The position numbers were made by a program, and so were the translations under genes. From NCBI GenBank assembly GCA_963693365.1, contig CAVNZM010000007.1, forward strand, positions 4,154,001 through 4,218,000: a DNA stretch of 64,000 bases, given 5' to 3'. Origin of the DNA: Amoebidium appalachense. Its lineage: Eukaryota > Ichthyosporea. Positions 52,275 to 63,587 of this stretch are shown piece by piece. The first letter of the stretch is position 1. Each line of letters opens with the position of its first letter. The notes beneath the pieces were generated by a model, which worked only from the letters and a program-made list of their open reading frames with translations, did not search any database and was not told the DNA's origin.

Positions 52275-52831
52275 AACCTAAAAGGGAGGGCCAAAAAAAA
52301 AAAAAAAAAAAAAGGACTTTAACACATCATCCATCAATCAACCCCCCCCCCCCCCCCCCCCCCCAAAAGGTAAAAAAAAAAAAAAAAAAAAAAAATAAAC
52401 CCACGCACCCACCTGCATGGTGCCACTGTGCCCAGGAAATCTGCCATCTTCAGGGCATCGTTCTTGGATGCAAAGAAGAAGTCCAACCCTGAAAAACGAC
52501 CACTTGTAAGCTTATGCTCTTCACTCGTGCCACATGTCACATCACCACACATCTTCCTCTCTCGTGATGACCCTCCCCCCCCCACACATACACAGACACC
52601 CTTTACATCACACACCTTCCTCTCTCGTGTCATGTACTCCCCACCCCCCACCCCCCCACCCCCCACACACCCTCACATACATACAAACCTGCACGTCAAA
52701 CACCAAACACAAACACGCAACACACACCCAGATCTTCCCCCCTCCACTCCTTCCTCTTGTCGCAACCCTGCTGTGCTAGCACCAGCCAGTCAGATACACG
52801 CACGCGCACGCGCACGCGCGCGCGCGCGCGC

Positions 52832-52880
<49 letters not shown>

Positions 52881-52973
52881 ACCATCCTTGCTTTCCTTCA
52901 CGTTGACGGTCTTTGTGTGCGCCTGATGCTTGATGATCAGCTGCTCGAGGAAGAAGAATGTCTTCTTGTGGTC

Positions 52974-53037
<64 letters not shown>

Positions 53038-53979
53038 AACAAACACACGAACGTGCAAGCGCATGTGTTTAACGGTGGCGTGGAGAGGAGGGAAGGGGGG
53101 GGGGGGGGGGGGGGGGGATGTATGCGTTAGAGGGTTGGAAATATGGAGGAGACAACAACGAGCATCAACAAAACGTCACAAAACGGGAAGTCCAAAATCA
53201 AACAATTTAAGCGTGCAGGCAGAAGGCACTTGAACAGAGCCGATCATCAGGGGGGTTCCTATGCCTCCACAAAAGCATGGGTTTCGAGTCTTTAACCTCT
53301 CGCGCTTGGTTCCCAACCCATACTTTGTTTCAACAGCAGTAGGCGAGTCCACCCGTCTTGGCCAAAGACGCGCAGGGTTGTTCAAGGAGCAGCAATCCAA
53401 GAAAACAGAGTCTAAAAAAACTGCAAGCAGACAAAAACAAAGAAAACAAGCAGGGGAGGAAGGAGCAAAGAAGGGTGTGTAGCGTATGTGTACGTGTCAA
53501 CTCAGGTGTACACGAGCTTGTTGAGTGGATGCCTGCATACGTGCGAGTTGCCCAAACAATGCCCGTGTGCACGTGCGTGTGTATACGTATGTGCACACGT
53601 TGGCTTAGTGGCAGTGTAAATCTTTGTAAATGTGGTCGCTGTTAAGCCAATCGCAATTGTTCTTGCACACAATGTATGTTTACGTGTGCATATGCGGATG
53701 TATGCACATGTGTCTTCGTGCAAACGTGTGGTGCCCAGTGAAAAGAGTCGATATACCGACAAAAGACCCTTTTCCCGATTTCAATGAAGTGCAGTGGCAG
53801 AGGCCGAGTAGGTCCCCACGTCTACGTGTGTGTGCCAATGAGGGAAAAGGGTAGGCACAGGGAGAGAGGTAAGTACGTGAAGGGTTGAGTGGCACAAAAT
53901 GCCGTAGCACGCACGAAGTACGACATCATGCAACGGAACACACACATGTCGGGGCATAAGGGACGTGGTGGTGGTTGGT

Positions 53980-54012
<33 letters not shown>

Positions 54013-54915
54013 GGTGTCACACATTCATCAATAGACCAACATGTAGTGTATGGGTCAACATCTACACCAGGTCCACATGCACACGGTACAAGTACGACAA
54101 GTTGGAAACAAACACACACAACCCACCCACGGACCTTTTGTCTGAGCTGGACCACTGCGTTCCAGTGGTCCTTTGCGTTGTTTCTGTGGCAGCTGTCGCA
54201 CATCTGGTGGTTGACCACGTACTCGACTATGAAGTCCTGCTGCAGGATCGTAGACGCAAACACCTGTGTGTGTGTGTGCGTGTGTGTTTGTGTGCGTGTG
54301 CGTGTGTGCGCGCGCAAGGGAGTTGAAGGGAAAAGGGGAAGGGGAGAAAGGGGTTTGTGAACGAAATCGAAAGGAAAGAGTCATCTCGGGAAGCCCGGAG
54401 GGGTGGGGGAGGGAGTGGGGCTCGTGATCATTATCTACCCGCCCAAAGCAAGGGAATCTCTGCAGGCAGGAAGGTGGCCTCTTGTGTACGCTCACACATT
54501 TGTGCATGTGTACGTGTGTGTTTTGCTGCATGTGCACTATGCATGCATGCGTGGCCATCCTGCCATGTGTGTGTGTGTGTGCACTTGTGTGTTTCTATGT
54601 GCAGTGCAAAAAATGCATGTGTCCTAGGCAATCCCTTAACCCTTCTCTCAGTCTTTCTCACACACGCACCCCCCCCCCCCCCCCCCCCTCCCACCACACA
54701 CACCAAACAGCACGCCAACATACCACAGCCACAACCCACCATCAACAGCATTAGACACACCGAAGCGCCAGTGCCACAGCCCCAACTCTACCGCCCAGTC
54801 ATGTACACGCACACACACGGACAAAAGCAACCCCCCTTCCCCCCTTCCCACCCCCGCCATCCTCACCTCCGAGACCATGACTCTTCTCCCTTTGGCCACC
54901 CCCCCCCCCCCCCCC

Positions 54916-54946
<31 letters not shown>

Positions 54947-55206
54947 TCCACACACACACATCCACGTGCACATGCGCCCACACCTCCTTCTGGATGACCA
55001 GGCGGACCTTTAGCCGCTTAGAGTGAGGTTCGGTCCACACAAATGTCGCATCAACCAGCCGCACCTTGTTAAGCCCCTGCATCCCCACACGTGTTATACA
55101 TACAACTGCCCCCCCCCCCCCCCTCCAGAAAAAAAAACCTACTCTTCCCTCCTTACCCATCTCCCCTGCCCCTTCCTCCCACCGGCTTCCCCCTCTCTAA
55201 CCCTCC

Positions 55207-55237
<31 letters not shown>

Positions 55238-57110
55238 ACAACCCTCGTTCCCTCGGCCACAGGGAGCATGAATGCACGCACAACACGCATTCACAAGAAC
55301 AAAATCATGCATATAACTTTCTCCACGATACATCCCACTCCCCCCCCCCCCCCCCCCCTCCCTTCATCCCCTCTCCCTCCACCCTAGATAACTGCCATCC
55401 CCCTATCCTCCCCCCTCCCCTCTCCAACTAAAATAAAAAATAATGAACAAATCTCATCCACCCACTCCCCTTCTCCCAACCCCTTTCCACGTCTCACCCA
55501 CCACCACCATCCTCACCTTCATGGCCATGCCCCCCCCCCCCCCTCCCCCCCAACAGCCACCCACCCACCCTCCCCCCCCCCCCCCCCCCCAAAAAAAAAA
55601 ACCCCTCACAATCCCTACGGAAAAAGAACCTTCATTATCACAATCACATCCCTCTCCCCACCCAATCATTCAGCCCAAACTCAACACGCATGACACAATC
55701 TCCACAGCCACCACACATGCCACCCATCCCCCCCCCCCCCCCCCCCCCCAAATAAACAAACAAACAAACAAACAAACAAACAAACAAATAAATAAATAAT
55801 AAAAAAAATACACACTCACGCACCTTGAGCCTCTTCAGGCAGATAGCCAGCAGCTCACGTGACTCCAGCGCTGCCGTCACCCAGATGGCGGGTGGCTGCA
55901 AATATCTGTGTGCCCATCAGGTGAGAAACAGGCCTATACATCCTGGCATGAAACTGTGCTTGTGCAGAGGCTACCCCCTCCCCCCCCCCCCTCCCCGCCC
56001 GCCCCTCCACCCCCACACACTGACACTACTTCACCATATACCCTTCGACTCCCTTCCGGTTTCTTTTAATATTTAACATTTAACCTCAACATTTGACCTA
56101 CCATCACACAGACACAAACACGGTCCCCCCCCCCCCCCCCCCTCTCCCCCAAAGCAGCCCCCAGCCCCCAGCCCCCAGCCCCCTCCCCCCTTCCCCCCTC
56201 CCCCCCTCCCCCCCAACCCCTCCTCTCTACACACACACACAAACAAACCTCTTCCTTTACTAAACCCGTCCTGTCACTTTCAAACTATGCCCTCTCTCCC
56301 CCAACCACATACGCAAGTGGTGCATCCAAGCACACCCACCTACCCACCCACCCAACCCCAGACCACCCACGTGTAAGCCAAAACACACCTATCACAGCCC
56401 CTGCAGAAATACAGAGCCACCTGCTTCTGTATGCCCTCGGTCACATCGACTGACGAACGGATGCAGTTGATGCACATGTTGGCCGGGTTGGGGGGGATGG
56501 GGATACCGCATTGGCAGCACAGACTGGAGAGTGACCAAGGTGTTAGAAAGGATGCAAGGAATGAGCTGATATATTGGGTGAAGGAGTGTGTATGTGGTAG
56601 GTGGGGTGGTGGGGCTAGAGAGGGCCGTGGGCGCAGGGGCGCACGCAGGGGGGCGGGGGAGGGGACTTGAGGGTTCAAGTATACCACCGTCATGGTGATC
56701 CGGCAGAGGAAGAAGGTAAAGTGGGGAGAAGGGGGGGGAGGGGGGGGGGGGGTTGAAATGCGGAACACGGTACGAAGTACGCATACACGACGAGAAGCAT
56801 GGTGCAGGACACATGCAAAGGCAAACATTCAAGTAAGCAACATCAGCCATGTGCACAGTATGCGTCATAAGCAGAGCCCATCCTCAGGGGGGGGCGGGCA
56901 AGGCTGTGTAAAAAAAAGAAAAATAGAGAGATTCGAAGATCTGCCAGGGGGGCGGGTGTAAAAGTGTACATTCTTTTTTTTTGTGTGTGTGTGTGTATGT
57001 GTGTGTGGTGTGTGTTTGTGTGTGCGCACACGTGCGTGTACACGTATGTGCGTGGGTGTGTGCGTGTGTGTGTGCGTGCACGCAAATGTCTGTCTGTCTG
57101 TCTGTGTCTT

Positions 57111-57190
<80 letters not shown>

Positions 57191-57552
57191 TGCGTGTGTG
57201 TGTGTGTGTGTGTGCCTGCGGCGCGAGTACGCGCTTGTGTTCGTCGATGTGCAATAGTATGTGCTTCTAAGGTGCTAAAGGGCTTGTGGGCTTGTGGAGT
57301 GCCTGACGCCGTGCCTCATGTCCTTCTTTGTGTGTGCAAATAGATGGGCGTGTCATTGTCTGTATTCTCTGTTGTGCGCGCGTGCGTGCATGAGTGCGTA
57401 TGTGCGTGCGTGCGTTCGTGACATCGTGCAATTACTGGCTGTTTGCCAAGATCTCGGTGAAGGACTGGGAGCAGGAACATGAGTTGTTGAGGACAAAACA
57501 GCCAAGCTTACATCATCTGCTGCTGCGGTGCTGTCGGTTGCATGTACTCCAT
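46453..57552 (-). CDS. NMD3: 60S ribosomal export protein NMD3, fifteen exons, complete
   Basis: Adaptor that binds the pre-60S subunit and links it to the exportin CRM1. Exons: 57552-57512, 56523-56389, 55905-55824, 55076-54984, 54263-54135, 52976-52883, 52488-52413, 51638-51542, 51011-50959, 50264-50200, 49173-49055, 48653-48538, 48037-47846, 47545-47472, 46631-46453. All are GT-AG and in phase, giving 514 aa. Start MEYMQ; then LCCQCGIPIPPNPANMCINC and FCRGCDRY (zinc-binding N-terminus), YLQPPAIWVTAALESRELLA, RLVDATFVWTEPHSKRLKVR, YVVNHQMCDSCHR, THLGNLLKPGDT, RLPDVVLVKKSY and DYEMFMRDLEED, all familiar NMD3 blocks in the expected order. The basic stretch NRRKTNSKRKWKL may act in nuclear import. 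The acidic tail has VELEEMMDALTLDD, a leucine-rich export-signal pattern. Introns of 0.2 to 1.2 kb are packed with simple repeats. Confidence 0.97.
47324..47463. repeat. (GT)n, T-rich and T(n)G(n) tract
   Basis: GT 47324-47372, then T-rich DNA passing into a T run and a G run ending 9 bp before the last intronic base next to exon 47545-47472. Confidence 0.9.
48282..48326. repeat. C(n)A(n) tract
   Basis: A C run of about 28 joined to an A run, in NMD3 intron 12. Separate C tracts lie at 48103-48123, 48173-48197 and 48430-48456. Confidence 0.9.
49190..49530. repeat. About 33-bp minisatellite next to the acceptor of NMD3 exon 11
   Basis: Roughly ten diverged units built around GGGTGAGATATACGGGAGA and TATAAAGCATGT, beginning 17 bp from exon 49173. 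On the gene's strand each unit contains TATCTCACCC, whose CTCAC resembles a branch-point sequence. Confidence 0.9.
49661..49723. repeat. (GT)n microsatellite
   Basis: Pure GT ending in alternating CG, in NMD3 intron 10. Confidence 0.95.
49985..50205. repeat. Tandemly copied donor motif with G tracts at NMD3 exon 10
   Basis: AGCTCACCTTG occurs at 49989, 50112 and 50194. Read on the minus strand, the third is the real exon 10 donor (CAAG|GTGAGC) and the other two are near-perfect copies downstream, each separated by a G tract (49959-49977, 50044-50098, 50142-50179). Confidence 0.85.
50545..50631 (-). mobile_element. Retroposon-like copy A5 (3' half)
   Basis: Minus orientation: GCATTCTGCATCGTGTTATC, CGTTTGTTCTTGTGTACTTC and GTACTTTTTGACG, then ATTCAAA and a C tract. 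Nearly identical to 60868-60931 of copy A1. Confidence 0.85.
52143..52396. repeat. C(n)A(n), (CA)n, A run and second C(n)A(n)
   Basis: C run 52143-52169 joined to A run, (CA)n 52198-52272, A run 52292-52313, C run 52341-52364 followed by A-rich DNA to 52396. All in NMD3 intron 7. Confidence 0.9.
52797..53034. repeat. (CG)n(CA)n and (GT)n flanking NMD3 exon 6
   Basis: Alternating CG then CA at 52797-52877 lies 6 bp past the donor; (GT)n at 52979-53034 starts 3 bp from the exon's acceptor side. The 94-bp exon 52976-52883 is thus enclosed by dinucleotide repeats on both sides. Confidence 0.95.
53096..53290 (-). mobile_element. Retroposon-like copy B2 with C-tract end
   Basis: Minus orientation of the body seen at 9746: GACTCGAAACCCATGCTTTT at its head, CCCCCTGATGATCGGCTCTG, CTTTTTGATTTTGG-like middle, CTCTAACGCATACATC, then about 20 C. 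It lies in NMD3 intron 5. Confidence 0.8.
54900..54944. repeat. C(n)A(n) tract
   Basis: C run joined to a 29-bp A run in NMD3 intron 4. Similar tracts at 55570-55601 and 55727-55800 (the latter with AAAC/AAAT units) lie in intron 3. Confidence 0.9.
56731..56893 (-). mobile_element. Retroposon-like copy A4 with C-tract end
   Basis: Minus orientation: CCTGAGGATGGGCTCTGCTT, ATGACGCATACTG, TTGCATGTGTCCTGCACC, ATGCTTCTCGTCG, TACTTCGTACCGTGTTCCGC, then a C tract. Closely matches copies A2 and A3. It lies in NMD3 intron 1. Confidence 0.88.
57113..57214. repeat. (GT)n microsatellite
   Basis: GT with few interruptions in NMD3 intron 1, preceded by GT-rich DNA from 56983 and a short TCTG run. Confidence 0.95.
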
Positions 57553-58350
57553 AGTGGCGGTGGGGCTATCGGTCCTGACGCAGAAAGGTGATAGTGTGGG
57601 GGGTGGAAATGAAAAATATTGGCAAAAACAAACTTCTCACTAATAATATTAGCCCTTACTTCCTACGTTTCTCCTGTTTCAACGTGTGTCGGTGTGAGTT
57701 CATGTACACGTGTGAGATTTCTTCATGTCTTTCACCAGCACTCGCATTCGTAGGCAGCTATATTTAGAATTATATTAGTATAAAAGCGCTATTTAGGTAC
57801 AATGACGTAATAGAAAGGCCAAGATCGACCAATCGAAACACAGGTATTTTTGGTGCATTCGACAGACATGAGCAAAATCAGTAGTCTGTAAATAAAATGA
57901 CGTCATTCTTAATGCACATTTACATGGGCTCTGATGTAAATTATGCTTGAGAAGTTTACAGCTGAAGACTATTCACAGTTTAACGAGAGAGAGAGAGAAC
58001 AGAGAGAGAGAACAGAGAGAGAGCTGCCGGACAGAGAGAGCCTGAGAGAGAGAAAGAGAGAGAGAGAGAGCGAGATCTAGAGAGTGTGTGTGAGACAGAA
58101 ACAGTGCACCCTGTGCGACGGATGGGGAAGTCCTTTCTTTATTGAATCAACAATAACCACATCGTTATGTGGGTGGGTGCATTTCAACAAATTCATACCG
58201 TCTTGAGCTACCGTCTTGCCAACTCCGCCTTCCAACAGCAAAGACCTCTCAAGCTCAGGAACTAGCTGCCGGTTTTTTTTTGTACGGGAAGGCGAAGAAA
58301 GTAACCTAGCACACAAAAACTAGAGAAAACACACATACAAACACCTCAAC
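57553..58350. promoter_or_regulatory. Bidirectional upstream region of NMD3 and COQ7
   Basis: About 800 bp between the divergent start codons. It contains a perfect TGACGTCA palindrome (57898-57905), a related TGACGTAA (57803-57810), a CCAAT (57829-57833), and GA-rich DNA (57985-58075). The palindrome is the classical CREB/ATF-type bZIP site; which factor acts here is unknown. No obvious TATA box. Confidence 0.6.
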
Positions 58351-58924
58351 ATGCTTCGGGCAGCTGTGACGGTTCTGCCACGCACTAGGAGTGTGCGTGC
58401 CGCGGCGGCCGTGTGTGCCAGGCGGGCATACACAACGCCAGCTGGGCAACAGGTATGTGTGCGGGTGCGTGTGTGTATGCGCGCGCGCACTTACGCCCGT
58501 GCATGCACATTGCGTGCGTGTGCGCGTGCGTGCGGGTGCGCATGTGTGTGCAACTGTATTTGCTTGAAAGTGTCAGTGCGTGCGTGGCTGCCTGCGCTGC
58601 GTGCTTACGTGCTCGTGTGTGCGTGCCTGTGTGCTTATGTACGTTTGTACAAATGTTCGTGCGCGCATGCGCGTGTGTGCCTGTGTGTGTGTATGTATGT
58701 CTGCATGTGTAGGCACCTTGCTGTTAGGTGTGGTGCATACTTGTGTTGCACCTTTTCTGGCGTTTGTGAGTGAATGGTTTGTGTGCCGAACAACAACAAC
58801 TGACGTGCACACCTGTACAAGTATGGTTACGGGGTGGTGGCATGTTTTTCTGTGCCCTTGTGATTTTCTTCAAGATTGCCCGCTTTGGCCATAAAAATAA
58901 CGACTGGGCCGCTATGTCCGCACG

Positions 58925-58967
<43 letters not shown>

Positions 58968-60463
58968 ACTTTTATTTGTTTATTTATTTTATTATTGTTA
59001 TTATTATTATTATTATTATTATTGGGGGGGTGGGGGGGGGGCAGTAAGTAATTTTTGGACTGGATATGCTTATCCTGTATGTGCGCCTACTTGGTAGTTA
59101 GCTCTTCTTTTCTGTGTGTATGGGCGATTCGACGTGTTGGCGCCGAAAACCCCCCCTCCCCCTCTCCTTCCTCTGGACGCCGCCCTGGTTGCCCGCGCGC
59201 CCACCCGCACACCTTCCCCTAACAACACACGAGACACAAAAATAAAAGGGAAAGAAAGAAATCCGCCCCGCGTTCCCACACACCCACACGACGCACACGC
59301 TGCAAACAATGACACACACTCTCCCACACATCCACACACACACGCAAAAACATGCACACACACACACCACACACACACACAGACACACAAAAACACACGG
59401 TGAGGCGGGAGGGAGGGCACAAGGGAGGGAGTGGGGGACAGCAAGAGAAGGAAGGAGGGACAGAGGAAAGAGTGAGGGAGAGAGGATATATATTATGAAT
59501 GAATGATGGTGAGTTGGGGGCACGGCGGGGGGGGGGGGGGGGGGGGGGGGGGAAGGGGGGGGAGGGGGGGGGGGGGGATACAACAAACGGCTAATGCGCA
59601 GATAGTAAGAGAAAAGAAAAAGGGAATGTGTTGTTTCTCAGGTCGAGATAAATGGGTTATGTCCCTAGGTGTTTTTAATGCTGACACGGGTTGCCAGGCT
59701 GAGGTCAGTGGGCAGACAGAAACGAGGGAGGAGAGGCGGCAGAGAATAAAGAGGAAGTATGAGTCACTGAGCCCGGAGGAGAGGGAGTTGGTGGGTGAAT
59801 CCATGTTTTTGTCCGTTTTTTTTTTTTTTTTTTTTTTTTTGGGGGGGGGGGGGAGGGGGGGGGGGGGGAGCTAAAGGAGGGGGGCTGGTTTGTGGGTGCC
59901 TTATGGCTGGGAGCAGCCAAATCCTTACGATGATTTGTACGGATGACGATGCCCATCACATCTGTGGACTAATGTAGGCCAGCTTCCTCTTTCTTTTCTC
60001 GCTTTCCTTATTTGTACACGCACCAAACACGAAATAAACAGCTGATAGGGTGGGGATTAGATGGACAACACAATCGTCAAAGAAGTTGCCACTTTTTTTC
60101 TTCCTCTCTTTTTGCACCGTCTGTAATCTGTATCTGCGAACACCTTTTGTTTCTCGGTGAATTTCCCCCCCCCCCCCCCGTGTGCGTGTGTGGTGTGTGT
60201 GTTGGGGGAGGGGGGGGGGGGAAGCTCACGGTGATATGGCGTGCTTTTGAATGATGTCTGTGTTTCGTGTGTTTGCTACATATAGTTACTGGATAGATGC
60301 ATGGATGTGATTTTGAAATATTGTCCGAATATGGCCAAAATGATTCAGGAATCATATGGAAAGGAAGCTCATATCATCCACTTACCCACATGCTCGCCTG
60401 CACACACATACGAACCCACCCACCCACATAGACCCACACAGCCACACACACACTTCATTTCAC

Positions 60464-60558
<95 letters not shown>

Positions 60559-62487
60559 CTACACAATCACCCTCGCTCGCCCGCACACACACACGCACGC
60601 ACGCACCCACACACCCACGCACACGTGCAGATAGACGGTATTATCCGTGTAGACCATGCTGGGGAGTTGGGTGCCGATCGAATCTATGCTGGCCAGATGG
60701 CTGTTTTGGGCAAGACACCAGTAGGCCCCGTTATTCAGGTGAATTCATTCCCCCCCGTTGGGTTTCGTTAACGAGGGGAATAGGTCGAAACTCGGGTACT
60801 GTGGATGACGTGGGCCCCCCCTGAGGATGGGCTCTGCTTATTATGCATACTCTTTATGTATGGCTTGCATTCTGCATCGTGTTATCCGTTTGTTCTTGTG
60901 TACTTCGTACTTTTTGACGCATTCAAAACCCCCCCCCCCCTCCCCCCCCCCCCAAAAAAAAACAAAACAAAAAAAACAAACAAAAAAAAAACCACCCTCC
61001 CGGGCGTACACCAACGTGCATCCTTTCTTTCATTCCTTTGCATGCACCCAAGCGTTCTTGCACATCTAACCTCCTAATTTCATATGCCCTTCTGTTTTGA
61101 GCAGGTTTTTTCCTGTTGTTCGTAAGATGGTTGACCAATGCTGCACTTCTATTCACCTCTCACGATTCTATTGCCGTCTTTTTTTTTTCCGAATGTGATT
61201 CGTCACGTGGTTGTATCCGCCCACGGGGACACAAGAATGTGACAGGTGGGTGGGTGGGGGGAGGGGGAAGAGGGGGGGGCGGGAGGGATGGACCCTGATT
61301 TGTGTCCCATTAAGGAGACTTGGGGGATGGTTTTCAAATAAAAAAAATTGGGGGTGCGCAGCCGATCAAGATCGACCAAATTCCCTAATTGATCCAGTCG
61401 GTCAATCGAGGCCGGAAGGTCCGAAAATTCAACTTTCAATATAAACCCCATGTCATTTGTGAGAGAATGAGCGCAGAAACCGGGGGAGAAAATTTTTTTT
61501 TGATTAGAAAGTGGGGGTTGGTTAGTTATGATTTATGTATATCTACCAGTGAAAAAATTTGGTTCGAGCTGCCCGTTATCGCTTAGCGTAAGCATATATG
61601 GAGGATGTAGAAATCGATTTTTCCACGGGCTGACACATCAACATCCATTATGTAATTAACCCCCACTTTATTAGTAGGATTTTTTTTTCAGGGCGAGTTT
61701 CTGTGCTCATTCTCTCACAAATGACATGGGGTTCATAATGAAAGTTGATTTTTTCGGACCTTCCGGGCTCGATTGACCGACTGGATCAATTATGGAATTT
61801 GGTCGATAGATCGGCTGCGCACCCCCAATTTTTATTTGAAAATCCTCCCCCAAGTCTTTTTAAGTTATCGACCCCCCCCCCCCCCCCCCCCCCAGACGCA
61901 ATTGATGACTTGGGCCCTCCCTGATGATGGGCTCTATGACGCATACTGCGCGCATGGCTATGTTGCATACTTGAATGTTTGCCTTTGCATGTGTCCTGCA
62001 CCATGCTTCTCGTCGTGTATGCGTACTTCGTACCGTGTTCCGCATTCAAACCCCCCCCAGTCTTCTTTCAGAGGTGTCCTTTCAGGACAGACCACTGTGT
62101 GGAGACCGCTTTACTTCCATGCAACCGGGCATGGTTGCTCTGTGTCGTGCATCTGTAAGCACATACGCATTTTTCGCTGCACTGCATTAGATTGCACACA
62201 CATACTCACCGTTTTGCTCACCTTGCCTGCATAAGCAACCCTGCTCGTCTTTGATCAAGACGGGTTGACCCTCCCAAGTTCAGTTGATGCTGCTGTCTGA
62301 GTTGGAGAGTCGTATATGCGGGCTAAGGGGTCGAAACTCAGACGCAATTGATGACGTGGGCCCTCCCTGAGAATGGGCTCTGCTTATGACACATACTGCG
62401 CGCATGGCTATGTTGCATACTTGAATGTTTGTCTTTGCATGTGTCCTTCGTGTATGCGTACTTCGTACCGTGTTCCGCATTCAAACA

Positions 62488-62549
<62 letters not shown>

Positions 62550-62619
62550 AGGGAAAAAAAAATACGCACACACAAACAGGCTTGCGCGCGCGCGCGCACG
62601 CACACGCACACACACACAG

Positions 62620-62686
<67 letters not shown>

Positions 62687-62939
62687 CACGCACGCACACA
62701 CGCACACACACACCACTTGCACACACACGTGCGCGTGCACACACACACCCCCACATGTAAGGGATGTCTTGCACCTTTACTTACTGACCGCATGGACAGC
62801 ACATGTGGGAGCAGGAGAAGCACCACCTGGCCACGTTTGAGCGGCTCATCACAGAGTACCGCATACGACCTACTGCACTGTACCCTCTGTGGAGTGTGGC
62901 CGGGTACGCCCTGGGTACGTGCATGGCTTGAATATACAG

Positions 62940-62976
<37 letters not shown>

Positions 62977-63088
62977 TGCTGGTGTGTGTGTGCGTGTGTT
63001 GTGTCGTTTGTGTGATATTTGGTTCACATACACGCGTGTAGGCACACACACACGCGCGCACGCGCGCAGACACGTACACACACCGGGC

Positions 63089-63172
<84 letters not shown>

Positions 63173-63537
63173 GACACGGATGCGCACACGCACACGCGTG
63201 CACAAGCGCGCACACACGGTTGATAGGTGTGCATTCTGACTAAACATCTATATACAGGTGTATATGCTGACCCACCGTCTATTGTAAGCGCATATGCTGG
63301 CCCGTCATATATATATATATATATATATGCTGACCTACCATCTATTTATGGATTTAATATGCTGACCTACCATCTACTTATAGATTTAATATGCTGACCC
63401 ACCATCTATTTATAGATTGACATGCTGACACACATCTATTTATAGGAGCAGGCACGGCCCTTCTTGGCAAGGAGGCAGCCATGGCCTGCACCGTGGCAGT
63501 TGAAACCGTCATCGGCGAGCACTATGACAGGTTAATA

Positions 63538-63587
<50 letters not shown>

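Noticed and set aside
56660-56700. Alternative NMD3 start exon (MTVVYLNPQV)
   Set aside because: None of its possible donors has the phase needed for exon 56523. The exon at 57552 (MEYMQ, donor GTAAGC) fits in phase and matches the family.
59642-59697. Earlier acceptor for COQ7 exon 2 after TTTCTCAG
   Set aside because: Exon 1 ends in phase 0, and this acceptor in phase 0 meets a stop codon; 59698 keeps the frame.
63264-63445. CRISPR-like or satellite array with regular 32-bp spacing
   Set aside because: No spacers; contiguous tandem units inside a COQ7 intron.
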